Positions 12,395-23,626 of a stretch of 64,000 nucleotides of DNA are shown piece after piece (within the stretch, counting starts at the first letter, position 1; every line of letters begins with the position of its first letter). The translations under genes and the position numbers were made by a program. The notes beneath the pieces were generated by a model, which was given only the letters and a program-made list of their open reading frames with translations, ran no database searches and was not told the origin of the DNA. This DNA is from Caprella mutica (lineage: Eukaryota > Arthropoda > Malacostraca > Amphipoda > Caprellidae), in assembly GCA_947561585.1 (NCBI GenBank), contig CANNZV010002592.1, forward strand, positions 136,311-200,310, given 5' to 3'.

Positions 12395-13036
12395 TAACGG
12401 ACCAGAAGTAATCCAAGTAAAGTTATCGGACCAGAATTTGAACACAGGTGGACGGAGCGTATTTTTTGCGCTAATAATTTGCTCTTATTATACTTGCGCT
12501 AATTATTTTGCTCTATTTATATTTGCACTAGTTATTTTGCTCTAATCATAATTGCACTTATTTTTTTGCGCTAATTAATTCATTGTTAATTAATTTATTT
12601 GAAATTTTGCGTTTTCTAATTAATTTATTCGTAGTTATTTTATCACAAATTGTGCGTTTTCTTTTTATTTTACTGGATTTTAACTGTTTTCGTATTAAAT
12701 TTTTGCAAAATATTTTTTCCTAATTAACTGTTTTGAAATTATATTACTCCATTTTATGTGTTTTTAAATATTTAACGGCATTATATTTTTTCCTGATTAA
12801 TGTGTTTTCTAGTTTTTTTATTGCATAATATTTGTTTCGAATTATTTTATTTCAAATTATTTTACTAAATTTTAGAAGGTTTTGAATTAATAGAATCGTA
12901 ATTATTTTATCATAATTTATTGTACTGCATTTTTTTTCTATGATTCCAAAATTATATTCTTATTCCAATTACTGGTCAAATATTTAATAATTAACGTACC
13001 AGAATTGAAGCTAGTAAACATAATGGACCAGAATTT
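12395..13036. repeat. Repeat-array region: GCGCTAATTATTTTGCTCT array bounded by ACGGACCAGAAT-type motifs
   Basis: At 12468-12590 a unit of about 19 bp alternating GCGCTAATTATTT and TTGCTCTAATTA is repeated five to six times. It then decays into a long region rich in TTATTTTA, with weak periodicity, to about 12960. The array is bracketed by directly oriented copies of AACGGACCAGAAG and ATCGGACCAGAATTT (12395-12437), and of AACGTACCAGAATT and AATGGACCAGAATTT (12993-13036). The unit resembles in layout the end arrays of the foldback elements, but the partner array is not inverted here. There is no ORF. Confidence 0.45.
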
Positions 13037-13730
13037 ACCCTTGTAAAGTTAACCCTAAGTTGTATTAACATGAAAACAAATTTTATTGTTCCACTCTCTA
13101 TTTGTATTTTGAATTTCCAAATTGAGTTACTTTTCCTAATAATATTTCATCTCTTGCATCTAGTGTAAGTTCCAAGTTATCGTACAGTTCAACATTTTTG
13201 TATTATAAAATGAAAATCATAATTATTATTCAACTGTTATAAATAATTAGTGTAGGGGAGAACCGGGAGCATTCGGACAGAAGGATAGTTCGGACAACTC
13301 GTTTAAACATGTTTATAATTGTTGGAACTACTGCTTATTGCAACTGAATGTGTGCGACGTGTCAACCGTCAGCTATTTGAAAGATCCAGTGCGGAGATGT
13401 AGTATTTCGCCCCTGAGGTATAATTTACATACTGTTTTCTTTTCTATTGATGTAATTTTTCGTGATTCAATTGGATCGTGTGTGGACTAAATGAATACGA
13501 AACTGATTCTAAATCTAAAAGATATGAATTATATCAATATTTTATGTTATGTTTGATGGGTTAAAAAAATAATACAAATGAAATTTGAAAAATAGTGATG
13601 TTTTTAATTTTGAAGTGTTATTTGGGATGAACCGGACACTTCTGTTGAGGGTGGTTCGGACGGTGTCCGAACCTTCCTTCTGTATCCGATTCAGTCCACC
13701 TTTACAATTTATAGAAGTAATTTTTATTAA

Positions 13731-14548
13731 GGGGACCGTCCGTAAATTGTGTAAAAAAAATTATTAATAAAGTTACGGTTATGGAACTTAGTTACTAAAT
13801 ATAGAATTGAATTCTCTAACGTTTTTGTTCATGACATTTTTTCGATTAGACGCAGAGAAAACAAGTTATTCGAATTTCGAACGAATTTCAAACTGGTTTT
13901 CAAACATATACCTCTAATATAGTGTTGAAGCTACAGCTTCGCAATTTTTTTCATTCGCTTCCCCATATCATTCTCTTCAGAATATTTGAAAGCGATTTTT
14001 GAATATCGATTTTTTTCGAAAAATTTGATTTTTTAGAAAAATACTAAAATTTCCGAAAAAAAAAAATTACATTTCGAAAAAAAATTGGAATTCAAAAATC
14101 GCTTTCGAAAGCTTTGTAGAGAATAACCAGGATAATCGAATGAAAAAAACCGCAAACACATAGCTTCAAAACTGTATTAGAGGTCCATGTTTGGATACCA
14201 AAATTTGTAGCTATTTTGAAGTGCCTCAAAATGGCATCCGGGCGACCGACCATGTTTTTTTTGAGAGAGAAAAAAAAAATAAAGCTACGGTTCTGAAACT
14301 TCGCACTCATATATAAATTGAATTCCCTGTCGTTTTTGTTCATAACATTTTTTCGATTAGACCCATACAAAACGAGTTATTCATACTAACAGATCGCTAT
14401 ACCCACCTCCTCTCCCCAGGGGCATAGCGTCACACAGGCACACTCTAGAGTTCTGATTTTTTGTACAATCATTTATAAGGTTGTTAGGTACCTATTTATG
14501 AAATAAAAAAAATGATACAATTTCGAGACCTCTTCACGAACGGTCCCC
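13731..14548. mobile_element. TTAA-flanked inverted-repeat element, copy 1 (inserted in the pogo-like element)
   Basis: The ends are GGGGACCGT and ACGGTCCCC-type (left GGGGACCGTCCG, right CGAACGGTCCCC), flanked on both sides by TTAA (13727-13730 and 14549-14552). The empty site in the other pogo-like copy (ATTAAAAAGGACATT, inverted near 11568) shows a single TTAA, so TTAA is a true target duplication. Inside, 13910-14010 and 14085-14190 form a large hairpin (TTGAAGCTACAGC..., AAAGCGATTTTTGAAT...). A homologous copy lies at 43409-44295. There is no transposase. TTAA choice points to the piggyBac superfamily, although the termini are not the classical CCC type. Confidence 0.75.
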
Positions 14549-14667
14549 TTAAAAAGGACATTCTGAACTTGAAGTTAATTATTTTAATTGACATAGCATT
14601 TGTTTATAAGATTAGTTGCATTGATTACTTATTAGTGTCTTTATTTGACAGATTGACGTCCGTATTC

Positions 14668-14826
14668 ATGCCTTTTCATTATAAAAGGGAAACTGATAGA
14701 GGACGTGATAAAGAAAGTATTCAAAAAACTTTTCAGGAATTCGAAAAAGGTTTATCTGTCAGAAAAGCCGCTGAAATTTGAGCTGTAGCAAGATATACAC
14801 TTATGGATTATACTTTAAGCATTCGA
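14668..14826 (+). pseudogene. N-terminal helix-turn-helix fragment of a pogo-like transposase
   Basis: The frame starts MPFHYKRETDRGRDKESIQK and continues to FEKGLSVRKAAEI, then a stop where a Tyr or Cys codon is expected. After the stop it still reads AVARYTLMDY in the same frame. This is the usual HTH_psq / CENP-B-N pattern of pogo and jerky-type transposases (S-V-R-K-A-A-E-I followed by V-A-R-S-T-L). The fragment is about 50 residues. The remaining roughly 400 residues of a normal transposase are absent, and the next 500 bp is non-coding end sequence. The inverted copy near 11330-11460 carries the same segment with frameshifts. It may once have served DNA binding only. It is now broken by the in-frame stop. 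Confidence 0.7.
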
Positions 14827-15494
14827 TTTAAGATGTAATTTACTAATTTTGGTGAATTCCAAGAAAAAGGAAATAGTTACACCTAAAGTAAAAGGCACTA
14901 GTTAAACAATTTCCTTTTGATATATAGCTATTAAATATAAGGATAATTTCACATTTATTACTCATGGGCTATCTATATTTTGTTGAAGACACGGTTCAAT
15001 CATTACAATAATATTATTATGATAAAATTTCAAATACAATGAATTATTATTGTGAATAACAAGTCATTATGGTTTATTTCAATTAAGTTAGTAGATCCGA
15101 ATTCAATCCTATCGTTGAATCACCCAAATTTCCAATGTTTTAACCACAGCTTGTCCAAAGTCTCCCTCTAGGAAGGAGTATTCAGACACTTGAATCTCTC
15201 TTACATTTTGTCTTATAACTTTCAAATCGAGGTTTAAACATTAAAACAGTCTTAATACAAATTAAAGTAAACTGATTTATCTACATAAAGAAATCTTTAT
15301 ATAGTTAAATTCGAATTAGTTTACGAATTATACAATTTTCCGTAAAAGTGTCCGAATGCTCCCGGTTCTCTCATACATGATAACTACGGTATGACGTATA
15401 TCAATTAAAAATACAGTTAAATATAGTACTTATCATATACTCTTTCCTTACAAGATCGAAAAAGAGGTGGCGTTCAAATAATCGGAACTTACAG

Positions 15495-18035
15495 TAATCT
15501 AATATTCAAGATTAGCCTATTTCAAACTGCAAGAGAATTGGAATATTCTCTTTCATTCTCGTTGTTTTTTCAGCGCAAATTAACTGTCCATATCAATAAT
15601 AAATTGGAGGGATGAATTAAACGAATATTTTCTGCGAACTGAATGATAAATTGGAGCAAACTGAAGTTGAAGAAATTGTTACAATAATTTAAATCTTACG
15701 TTCTGTGTTTTATAATTTATTTTAATAAATTAAAGCGAACTGATTTTTATCATTGGGGAGAGATAATTAAACAACAGCTAATCGGTATTTCTTGTAAGTT
15801 TTACTAAATTAATTCAAATATTAATTATATATATTATATCTTTTATTTGCCGCAACTCAGCTCATATTCTTTTATTGACAAACGCAAAATTCTCCACCGA
15901 TGAAAATGAAAACCAATTATAACTCTATCGTGAATAGAAATTTAGAAATAGTTTTTTTTCCAGTTCTGCACTTGATTCTTTATATCTGAAACTCTCTTTT
16001 TTTTGTACAATTTAAATACTGTAAAAAATTTAGGATTGTTTTACAATATCTCTAAATATTCGGAATAATTTCCAAAATTATTCATGTCAGATTAATTATT
16101 AAAAAATTATTTTCATTCCCATTAAACAAAATTAACAATTTGGAATATTTAAGGACGCATTGATATTCCGTTCTAACATGCATCACTACATATTAAAGAC
16201 ATCAGAATGTATTTTTAAACATTGTATATACATATAAATATATTCAGTCAAATTTCGCATATGGAAACAATAAGAGGCTCTCATGTACATAGAAGACCAT
16301 TTATTTCTGATGTGTATACCAACCTCATCTGCCTATTCGATCAATGTGCACTCAGACTTTTTTTCTTAAGATCGAGTTACAAAATATATGATTAGGTAGG
16401 AAGTTTCACATTTCGATTATGTAAAAAATACCAAAAATAATTTTTAATTAAATTTAATTATATTTCGTATTCATGATACCTGCAGGTAACATTTCAAGGC
16501 ACTAATTCAAATAATAGCTAAACCAAATTTATTATATATCTTTTGGTGCAAAACCGACCGATGAATAATTATTAAAACACCAATTATGAGAATATGCATC
16601 TTTATTAACTTTCAGGGTGAATACTTGTCCATTTTTGTAACATACACCTCAACAAAAGAAAATTAGATAATATACATGAATCGTATAATTTTTGGTCATT
16701 ATTGCTGTGAATCAGTGAAAACGAGTCAGTGAAAACACATTTATTATTCAATAAATTGCTGATATAAACTCGCTCTACTACATTATTTTGAGAGAATTTA
16801 TATTTTATAATCATAAAAAGCTCATCCGATTGTAATCATAACAAAATTCTTTTTAGTGTCTGCAAACAATTAGTTAGAATTTCCCTGCGGTATCCAACTC
16901 ACCATATCTCTTCTGTCTAATTTACGAAACAGAAAGCTTTCTACAATTTCTCTTATGAAGCTCAAGAAGTACAAAAAACAAATCCTTTTTTTCTTCAGAT
17001 TAGGAGAGTAGAAAACAGAATAATAGAGCACTACTGATATAATACACGCAGAGAAACAGCTATTTTCACTAATTCCTTCATTTTGGGCTATTAAATATTT
17101 AAACGATTGCACCAACAACAGAGAAACTTTATTATCATTACACTGACAGTATTTGTAGTATACACATTAATTAAATTAAATTTTGAATATAGTGACAGTT
17201 CTGGTCAATAACAATATTATCTGATACAAAATATACGAGAACTAAAAAAAATCTTCTCTAGTTCTATATGTAGTAGAAGATGTATGATTATTAAACAGTA
17301 AAACAATTTATTACTGTAACTTGCAATTTTACATGAATATATTTAATCCTTACTACTGGAATACTTCTTAACATTTGCCCTCCCAGCCAACCGTTATGCT
17401 ATGCAAATCCATTACATTACAGTCATATCATTATGAATAAGTATTGAGTAGGCCGTTATTCATCTTTCATCTTGCTTACATATTTTCCACAGTAATCAAT
17501 GTACTAAACTTCTTCATGCATCTTTTCATTCCATTTAGAAATATAAGAAAATAAATTTTCCAAAAAGACAATGAAGGGATTTAGTGATAAAAAGTTTCAA
17601 ATGCATTCTCTTCTTTTCACATTTTAGTAAAATTTCTCTCCATTCTTCTCGCAGTCAAGTTAGTCCTTTGATAGCGACTGTGAAACTTTATGTTTATTTT
17701 ATGGGAAGAAAATAAATATACACTTGACCATTTCTAAACGATATCATTTTGTGTTTTCAACAATAAAATAAAATTAATTCCAGAAATTAATCATGAGAGT
17801 TGACATTCATTATCACTCGCATTGAACCTCTTATTTGATAAATGAGTACAAATTTTAATGAGATTGCCATTGTGTTTGGTGATCAATCAAACTGCATATT
17901 TTGATGCTATGGATCGCCTTTTAACCTTAAGGTTTTATTTAAAAATTAATTACCAATATATCATTCATCTTAACCTGAAAGTTATTAACAAACACGCATG
18001 AAAGTTCGGGAATCCTGAAGAGATTTTCTCATTAT
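15495..18035. other. AT-rich spacer
   Basis: No feature I can support. Minus-strand frames at 16605-16814 and 16870-17118 (69 and 82 codons) lack recognisable motifs and overlap AT-rich low-complexity sequence. Confidence 0.5.
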
Positions 18036-18808
18036 AATAGCCTCTAAAGTAGAATATTATTTTAATTAATAGATATGATAGCTTCTAAGATATAATAGCT
18101 TCTAAAATATGATAGCTTTTATATTATGATAGCTATTCATGTGTAATGGCTTTCATAGTTCAATAGCTTTTTAAATAGAGCAGCTTTTTAAAGTAAAATA
18201 GCTATTAAAATATAATAAATTTTAACCCTAATTCTGGACAAATCTTTTTTAAATTACTTTGTATCTTTCATGTCATTCCTAAAAAATTAACTTGCCTTTG
18301 TTCCTATGTAAATACCAAATATAGTTTTGTATTGAAAAGTTAAAAAATATTTACGTATCGACGTAAATCAGCGTATATCACGTAAATTATGGAATTATTT
18401 GTACCTTGATGACATGTGGCATCGTTGAAATAAAGTTTGGTTGGCTAATACGCACGGAATTGTTCACGTTTTCATGAAGTACAGACACATGCACGAACTG
18501 TGATTGGGTACAGACACATCCGCGAGCTGTGACTCAACCCAATCACAGCTCTGCGCTCTCAGTTGCCAATGTCTTACATACCTATGTATTCATTTATCCT
18601 AATATGTTCAATATTTTTACTCTAAATTCGGTACACATTAGTTCAGTATATATACGAAAACCTTGTAAGAAATACAATACCGTAGGTTCATGAATATGAT
18701 GTGTGTTCTTTTAACACATAGTCAAACCTTCCCGTTGATTCTGACAGTCAAACTAAAATATAACAATTTTTAAGTAAAGTATAGCTTTTAAAAGCTACAC
18801 TAAGCTAT
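18036..18808 (-). mobile_element. Foldback-like element B: same core as the 2.7-3.4 kb element, ATAGCTTTTAA end arrays
   Basis: The left array at 18036-18225 has about nine copies of a unit of about 18-20 bp, such as ATGATAGCTTCTAAAATAT. A short inverted counterpart, ATAGCTTTTAAAAGCTA, lies at 18781-18797. The core (about 18240-18755) is homologous, in inverted orientation, to about 2757-3245. That element ends in an unrelated TTGCTCGAA array. In the core, two near-copies of an ACAGACACAT + CTGTGA segment lie at 18481-18535. There is no coding capacity. Core identity with different terminal arrays is the notable point. The superfamily is unknown. Confidence 0.65.
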
Positions 18809-19707
18809 GATTAAATGTAGGAATGAGAGGTGAATGGGTTGATTATTCAATGTAAAAATCAAATATTATACGTTTGCATATAAGCTTCTGGTATAATTCC
18901 AAATCGATTTTTAAATACAGGTAATGCTCGTAAGCAGACAGTACATTTAGCGGGAAAAGAGTCCGCTATGCCGATCAATGGACGCTATGAGCGACCCAAT
19001 TTCAGTTTGGGATTTAAACTTTGAAAATTTTCTTTAACAGTACAAAGAAATGCTAATGAAGGTAAACTATCTCTGATTGTTATTAAAGGAAAATTTGAAT
19101 GAAAATCCTACAATATTTATGTAATTTATTTTTACGAAATAATATGGTACGTATAACAGTCGCTTAATTTACTATAGAATATATGATAAAAAAGGGAAAT
19201 CTTTTTAACTTCACCTATATAAATATCTATGTACTTCAATGCAACCCAACATGCACAGCATAATTGAAACCGAATACAATATATTATATGAACCGAATAT
19301 ATAAATAAGTTATTAAATTTATTGATTCTTTTATTTTCTGTTTGCTATCAATAAATAAAATATATATTGGAGTACATTATATATTGGTTAGAACTTTTAT
19401 TAATTTCTATAGAACTTTTTTAGTCCTAGAAAATGTGACGTAAAAAGATAACTGAATCAAAGTACTGAAAATCTGAAAAAAACATTACATTTAGTGTTGA
19501 CTATAGATTTCCATTCCTCTGATTTATATCAATAATGGACTAGATACTTGGTAGACGAATGAAATATTTTTTAAACTATATACAGGTAAAGCTCGTACAT
19601 TGGACGATCTTTAAACAGACATTCCCTACAAAGAACATAGATGGTAGGTTTTAACCGGACCATGGACATAGCTCGCTACAACGAACTCTTTAATTTAAAT
19701 GTTTTAA
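18809..19707. other. Spacer with a diverged direct repeat
   Basis: TACAGGTAATGCTCGTA at 18916-18932 and TACAGGTAAAGCTCGTA at 19581-19597 are direct repeats. Each is preceded by a TTTTTTAAA-type run and followed by sequence rich in GGAC and CGCTA motifs. They may be ends of an old element, but I could not define termini. Otherwise AT-rich. Confidence 0.35.
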
Positions 19708-20399
19708 CCCTAGTAATCTGGAGTCTGCTCCATGCGGACCATGCAGTCCTATTGAAAAAAACACCTAAATGCAAACGATTATACAAATAAAGGTGATAAA
19801 TGGCAAGATACTCATATTATGATCATTTATTCAAATATACAGGGTTAAACTGTTAAACTAGCTGACCTTACACTAAACTTGATGACACTAAAATGACTAA
19901 AATATACGGTATGGAATAAGAGTGAACTGTTAGTGTCACTACTCTGAACAGGTAAAGAGTGACTCCTACCGGTGGCGCACGGTAACAACAACTTTAAGTT
20001 AGTATATTTCAAGGATTTTTGATGGTAGATACAAGTTTCTTTCAATATCCTCTTCTTTGTTGAACTCTTCTCCATCCACAGTTAGATTTTCATTAAGTTT
20101 TATTCATTTTTGTGATGTTATAAGGATTTTATAGATGGGTTGGGAAAATGGCTTTTGCACAAATAGTTAGAAAATCTTAGAAAAGTGTGTCTTAACTTTG
20201 CTTTCTAATTTTATTTCAAATATATACTTATTCTTTGGCGCTTACCAAAGGATGTGTAAATATCAAATGAAGGTTTTTATGAAGACAAAATCTCAAAAAG
20301 TCAATTTGTTAAGATTTGTTAACAGTTTAAGTGAGGACTGGGGCGTGCTTGCCAGTCGCTAGTTTACTGAGCAAACTTTTACGGCCTCGGTTACTAGGG
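19708..20399. mobile_element. piggyBac-type non-autonomous element (692 bp)
   Basis: The ends are CCCTAGTAATC and, inverted, CCCTAGTAACC. They are flanked by TTAA at 19704-19707 and 20400-20403. CCC-starting termini with TTAA duplications are the hallmark of the piggyBac superfamily. A subterminal palindrome-like string, CATGCGGACCATGCAG, follows the left end. The interior holds a minus-strand frame of 76 codons (19845-20075) in which I recognise no transposase motif. This is probably a MITE relying on a transposase elsewhere in the genome. Confidence 0.7.
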
Positions 20400-20659
20400 T
20401 TAAGAAATATTTCTTTCAATCTACCAAAAATCTAGCCAATCATTTAATATATTCATGCTGAGGTATTACAATTTACATAATTACAATCATTACTTTGATG
20501 TATTTTTTTTTCTTCAGATTTATCGTATTTTGCTTTTGTCACTCTTTTCCATCACATTCTCTATGAAAAATTCTATAAAAATCAAATGAAAGTTTAACTA
20601 TTCTATATTTTAGAATAGTTTCAGTTATTCCTACCTCATTATTTCTTACATTTATATGA

Positions 20660-20835
20660 ACTAGCAGGACCCGTGGAAATTCCACGGGATGAGAATCAGT
20701 AAAAATGTTTTGATAAAAATGATAATAAACATAACGATATTGGACTGAAATCATAATATAAAACCCAGCAATTGTGTTCAATAACATGAGGCGCTATTGA
20801 TATGACGTCTGTTTAACCCGTTATGTGACGGACAG
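20660..20835. repeat. Unclassified repeat with an ACCCGTGGAAATTCCACGGG hairpin
   Basis: A perfect short hairpin (CCCGTGG AAATT CCACGGG) lies at about 20668-20688. About 100 bp further on is a less AT-rich stretch with GGCGCTATTGATATGACG and GTGACGGACAGAC motifs. A related string, CCGTGTGAATTCTACGGGG, occurs at 61979-61997. Such hairpins recur as dispersed repeats in many insect genomes, but I cannot name the family from the sequence alone. Confidence 0.3.
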
Positions 20836-22971
20836 ACCATTATCACCTTACAACATTTTTCTAAACTGAGTTATATTTTAGTTCCACTTCTTCTAGTCAG
20901 TAGTAACTCCTCACTATTATATATTAGTGTTTCGAGCGCAATTTCAAAATTGCAAACCGTTTTGTTTGCTTCTTCAGTAACTCAAGATGACGAAGCGAAA
21001 TGAAACTTAAATTCCTGAGAATTTTACACAAATCACCCAACGAGACTTTTGAAACTTTCATTGATATTTAAAGTACTCGAGTGATGACGAACATTATTTA
21101 TGAAATGCGAGTGAGTTATGAATTATGAATAATTAGTTATTTTAAGTTTAAGTTACAGAAAATGATATACGATTAGAATCGCTTCACAGTTGTATAATTT
21201 TTTAGTCATAGAATACTATCTAGTGCACCAGAGATAGGAAGTGGCTTTGAGTTATGAAATATTCAATACCTAACACTTGTATTACCTTTCATCATAAAGA
21301 TTATTGGATTTCTTAATTACACCCCTCATACATTTGCAAAAACTTCTTGTTTTGGAAGTTTCTAGAATAATTTCATAACAATAATTTCATGACAATCCTT
21401 TTTTTTTCTTGGCGGAGAATTTGAAATTTTTCGACATTAGTCATGAACTCCAGATCCTTCATATATCAGATTAAATATTAATTATTAATCAGAATATTTT
21501 TCTAACTTTTAACAGATTCTAGTAATCCTATGCAGGCAGTTATTTGAGTAAAAATTCCATCAGATAACATTTCTAAAATTTCTTTTCACTTATCGGAATG
21601 ATTGCACTGATCTGCAATAGTACTAATAATTTGAACTCTATATGTTTCATTTATCCACCGAATTGTAAAATCATAATCATTATCTTCATTTAATTGAAGA
21701 TAAAACTGTATCAGTGTATATTATACATAAATAAGGCGGAAAACTAATTTATTATATGCCCAGTATGAACGAATGCAGAGTATATTTCGAACATGAAAAT
21801 AATGTTGCATCGAAAAGTAGTGGGGCAGTTAAAAATCCATTGAATCTTTGACTTGAATAATTGACTAAAACATAATACCTCTGGAAAATATTAGACAAAC
21901 ATTCGAAAAAAAGTTATGTTACTTTTAATATTGAAAAAAAAATACTGCCTTTACATTGGGAATTTCCTATATTTTGCATGTTTTCAAAATTATATATTCT
22001 GTTGAAAATGTTTGCATATATATTTCATAAACAATCCGTGTTTTGGAAATTGAGAAGGGAATCAATATTTGAATATTTGCGATCAAAATAAAAAAAATTG
22101 TTTTGATAAGGATTGTTAATTCTAACTCTCATCACGCGGTCGACGAAGGATTCTCATCAACAAATAATGGACGAGATGATTGGTTTTATATTTTATTTTG
22201 TCCATTTTTTATAATCCAACAAATTTTCATGTGCATATATTTCATGCAAACTCTATCGCTGAAGTGTTATGTTTGAGTGAACTTTAAATAAATAATATTA
22301 TAAGTCAAAACAAACATATTCATTTTGATCAGAGAATAGGTAATCAACGATAAATAATGATGCTCATATGGTAACTGGAAGAGTAAAAATTGTATAGCCT
22401 TGCAAAACACTTCACACAATCTGAATTTTCTGAGCTAATTATTTAAAATTCCAAACCCTCAATACACAACTTACATTTTCCATAAATATCTTCTTTATGC
22501 AGACTAACTTTAAGTAAGCAAATAGTGCATCCATAAGTCCTATTATCCGATCTCTTATATACATTGGAGGCACAATCAAAGCTTGAATCTAATCCACACA
22601 CCGACCCAACTGTCAATCCTTCTTAAAGATGACTTCAAACTTATCACAAACTTGCCACAGCAAAGAATTCGTGTGACTTTTTGTCGAGAGATTTTCTGAA
22701 AACTTACTTCAGTAGAGTGACTAAGCAAATCTTAATCCTTGAAAGAAAAGAAACAAAATTATAAATAACCTTGTACACAGTATATTACAGACTGCATAGT
22801 GTGGTACGCATAAGCATTTGAATCGTAATTATAAGTGACAATATGCAAGTTATTGATATATCAACTCCAGACATTGGAACTTTATATTATTAATATGTAT
22901 TGCTTGTCAATAATGTCTTACACTGATGCAGTACTTCAGTAAATCTTTTCAATACTTCTCTGTGTACTTAA
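20836..22971. other. AT-rich spacer
   Basis: I see no supported gene, array or inverted repeat. A single GGCGGAAAACTAA string at 21735 recalls the unit at 1-100, but it stands alone. Confidence 0.5.
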
Positions 22972-22981
22972 CACGTTAACT

Positions 22982-23153
22982 GCCACATGTACCACCGGTG
23001 GTACATGTACATCTTGGATTTAGTGCCACATGTACCACCGGTGGTACATGTACATCTTGGATTTAGCGCCACATGTACCACCGTTGGTACATGTACATCT
23101 TGGATTTAGCGCCACATGTACCACCGGTGGTACATGTACATCTTTACAAAAGT
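22982..23153. repeat. Four tandem 43-bp units, each a 24-bp palindrome plus spacer
   Basis: Units start at 22982, 23025, 23068 and 23111. Each holds the halves ACATGTACCACC and GGTGGTACATGT back to back, then ACATCTTGGATTTAG(T/C)GCC. The third unit has one change at the palindrome centre. The copies are nearly identical, so the array is young or kept homogeneous. A fifth palindrome copy is at about 23941-23965. Confidence 0.9.
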
Positions 23154-23587
23154 GCCAAGTTAAGTACAATACAGAAAATTTCTAAATATCATGATAAAAC
23201 CCTCTGACTTTTACAAAAAGTAGCTTTGTTCCCAGTAATTAATACTAATTATCAGTGATACAGTATTTTAAGTAAACTGTTCGGTAAAAACTTCTTAGAA
23301 GAAGAATTATTAAACCAATTATTTAGTTCAAAACAGTTGAAAACAACCTCAAAAGTTGCATTTTGATAAAAGCAGGCCTGATTTTATTATATCCCGCTTT
23401 TATAAAATCAGTAATAATGGCAAGACATATGACTCAGTTGTAATACCTTCAACCTTTCATTTTCTATGAGTTAAGAATAAAAGAAAAATGGATTTGAGAG
23501 CTCTAATTAGCGTATAGCCTCATGAAATAATAATGAAATAAAATAAATTTTAAATCAATATTTTTAGATGTATTTTTGTGTGCCCAA

Positions 23588-23626
23588 TAATATAGAACCG
23601 TCAAATAAATTGGAACTTACCCTACT
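23588..23626. repeat. Solo terminus of the TAAGTTCCAAGTTATCGGAC family
   Basis: TATAGAACCGTCAAATAAAT is followed by TGGAACTTACCCTA, the inverted right-end pattern seen at 31130-31158 and 15465-15494. I do not see the other end upstream. Confidence 0.35.

Larger units (their letters stand above)
13255..15373 (+). mobile_element. Pogo-like element, copy 2 (internally deleted, carries a nested insertion)
   Basis: The two ends are inverted repeats: GAGAACCGGGAGCATTCGGA at the left and the same sequence inverted at the right. Both are flanked by TA (13253-13254 and 15374-15375), as expected for the pogo/Tc1-mariner group. A second motif set (GGACGGTGTCCGAACCTTCC near 13658) is also found in copy 1. 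The coding part kept is an N-terminal helix-turn-helix segment at 14668-14781. No DDE catalytic domain follows before the right end, so this is a non-autonomous deletion derivative. Without the 818-bp insertion and its extra TTAA it would be about 1.3 kb. Confidence 0.75.
13163..15494. mobile_element. Short TA-flanked inverted-repeat element, split by the pogo-like element
   Basis: The left part (13163-13252) begins GTGTAAGTTCCAAGTTATCG. The right part (15376-15494) ends with the inverted match CGGAACTTACAG, preceded by a GTTCAAATAATCGG string. Each outer end is flanked by TA. Removing 13255-15373 with one TA restores a roughly 210-bp element like those at 30939-31158 and 46222-46473. It has no coding capacity. 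Its size, TA flanks and inverted ends suggest a Tc1/mariner-type MITE (inference). Confidence 0.6.

Noticed and set aside
22982..23153. A CRISPR-like array (regular repeats and spacers)
   Set aside because: The spacers are identical between units and the setting is a eukaryotic TTAA transposon. It is a tandem repeat, not a CRISPR array.
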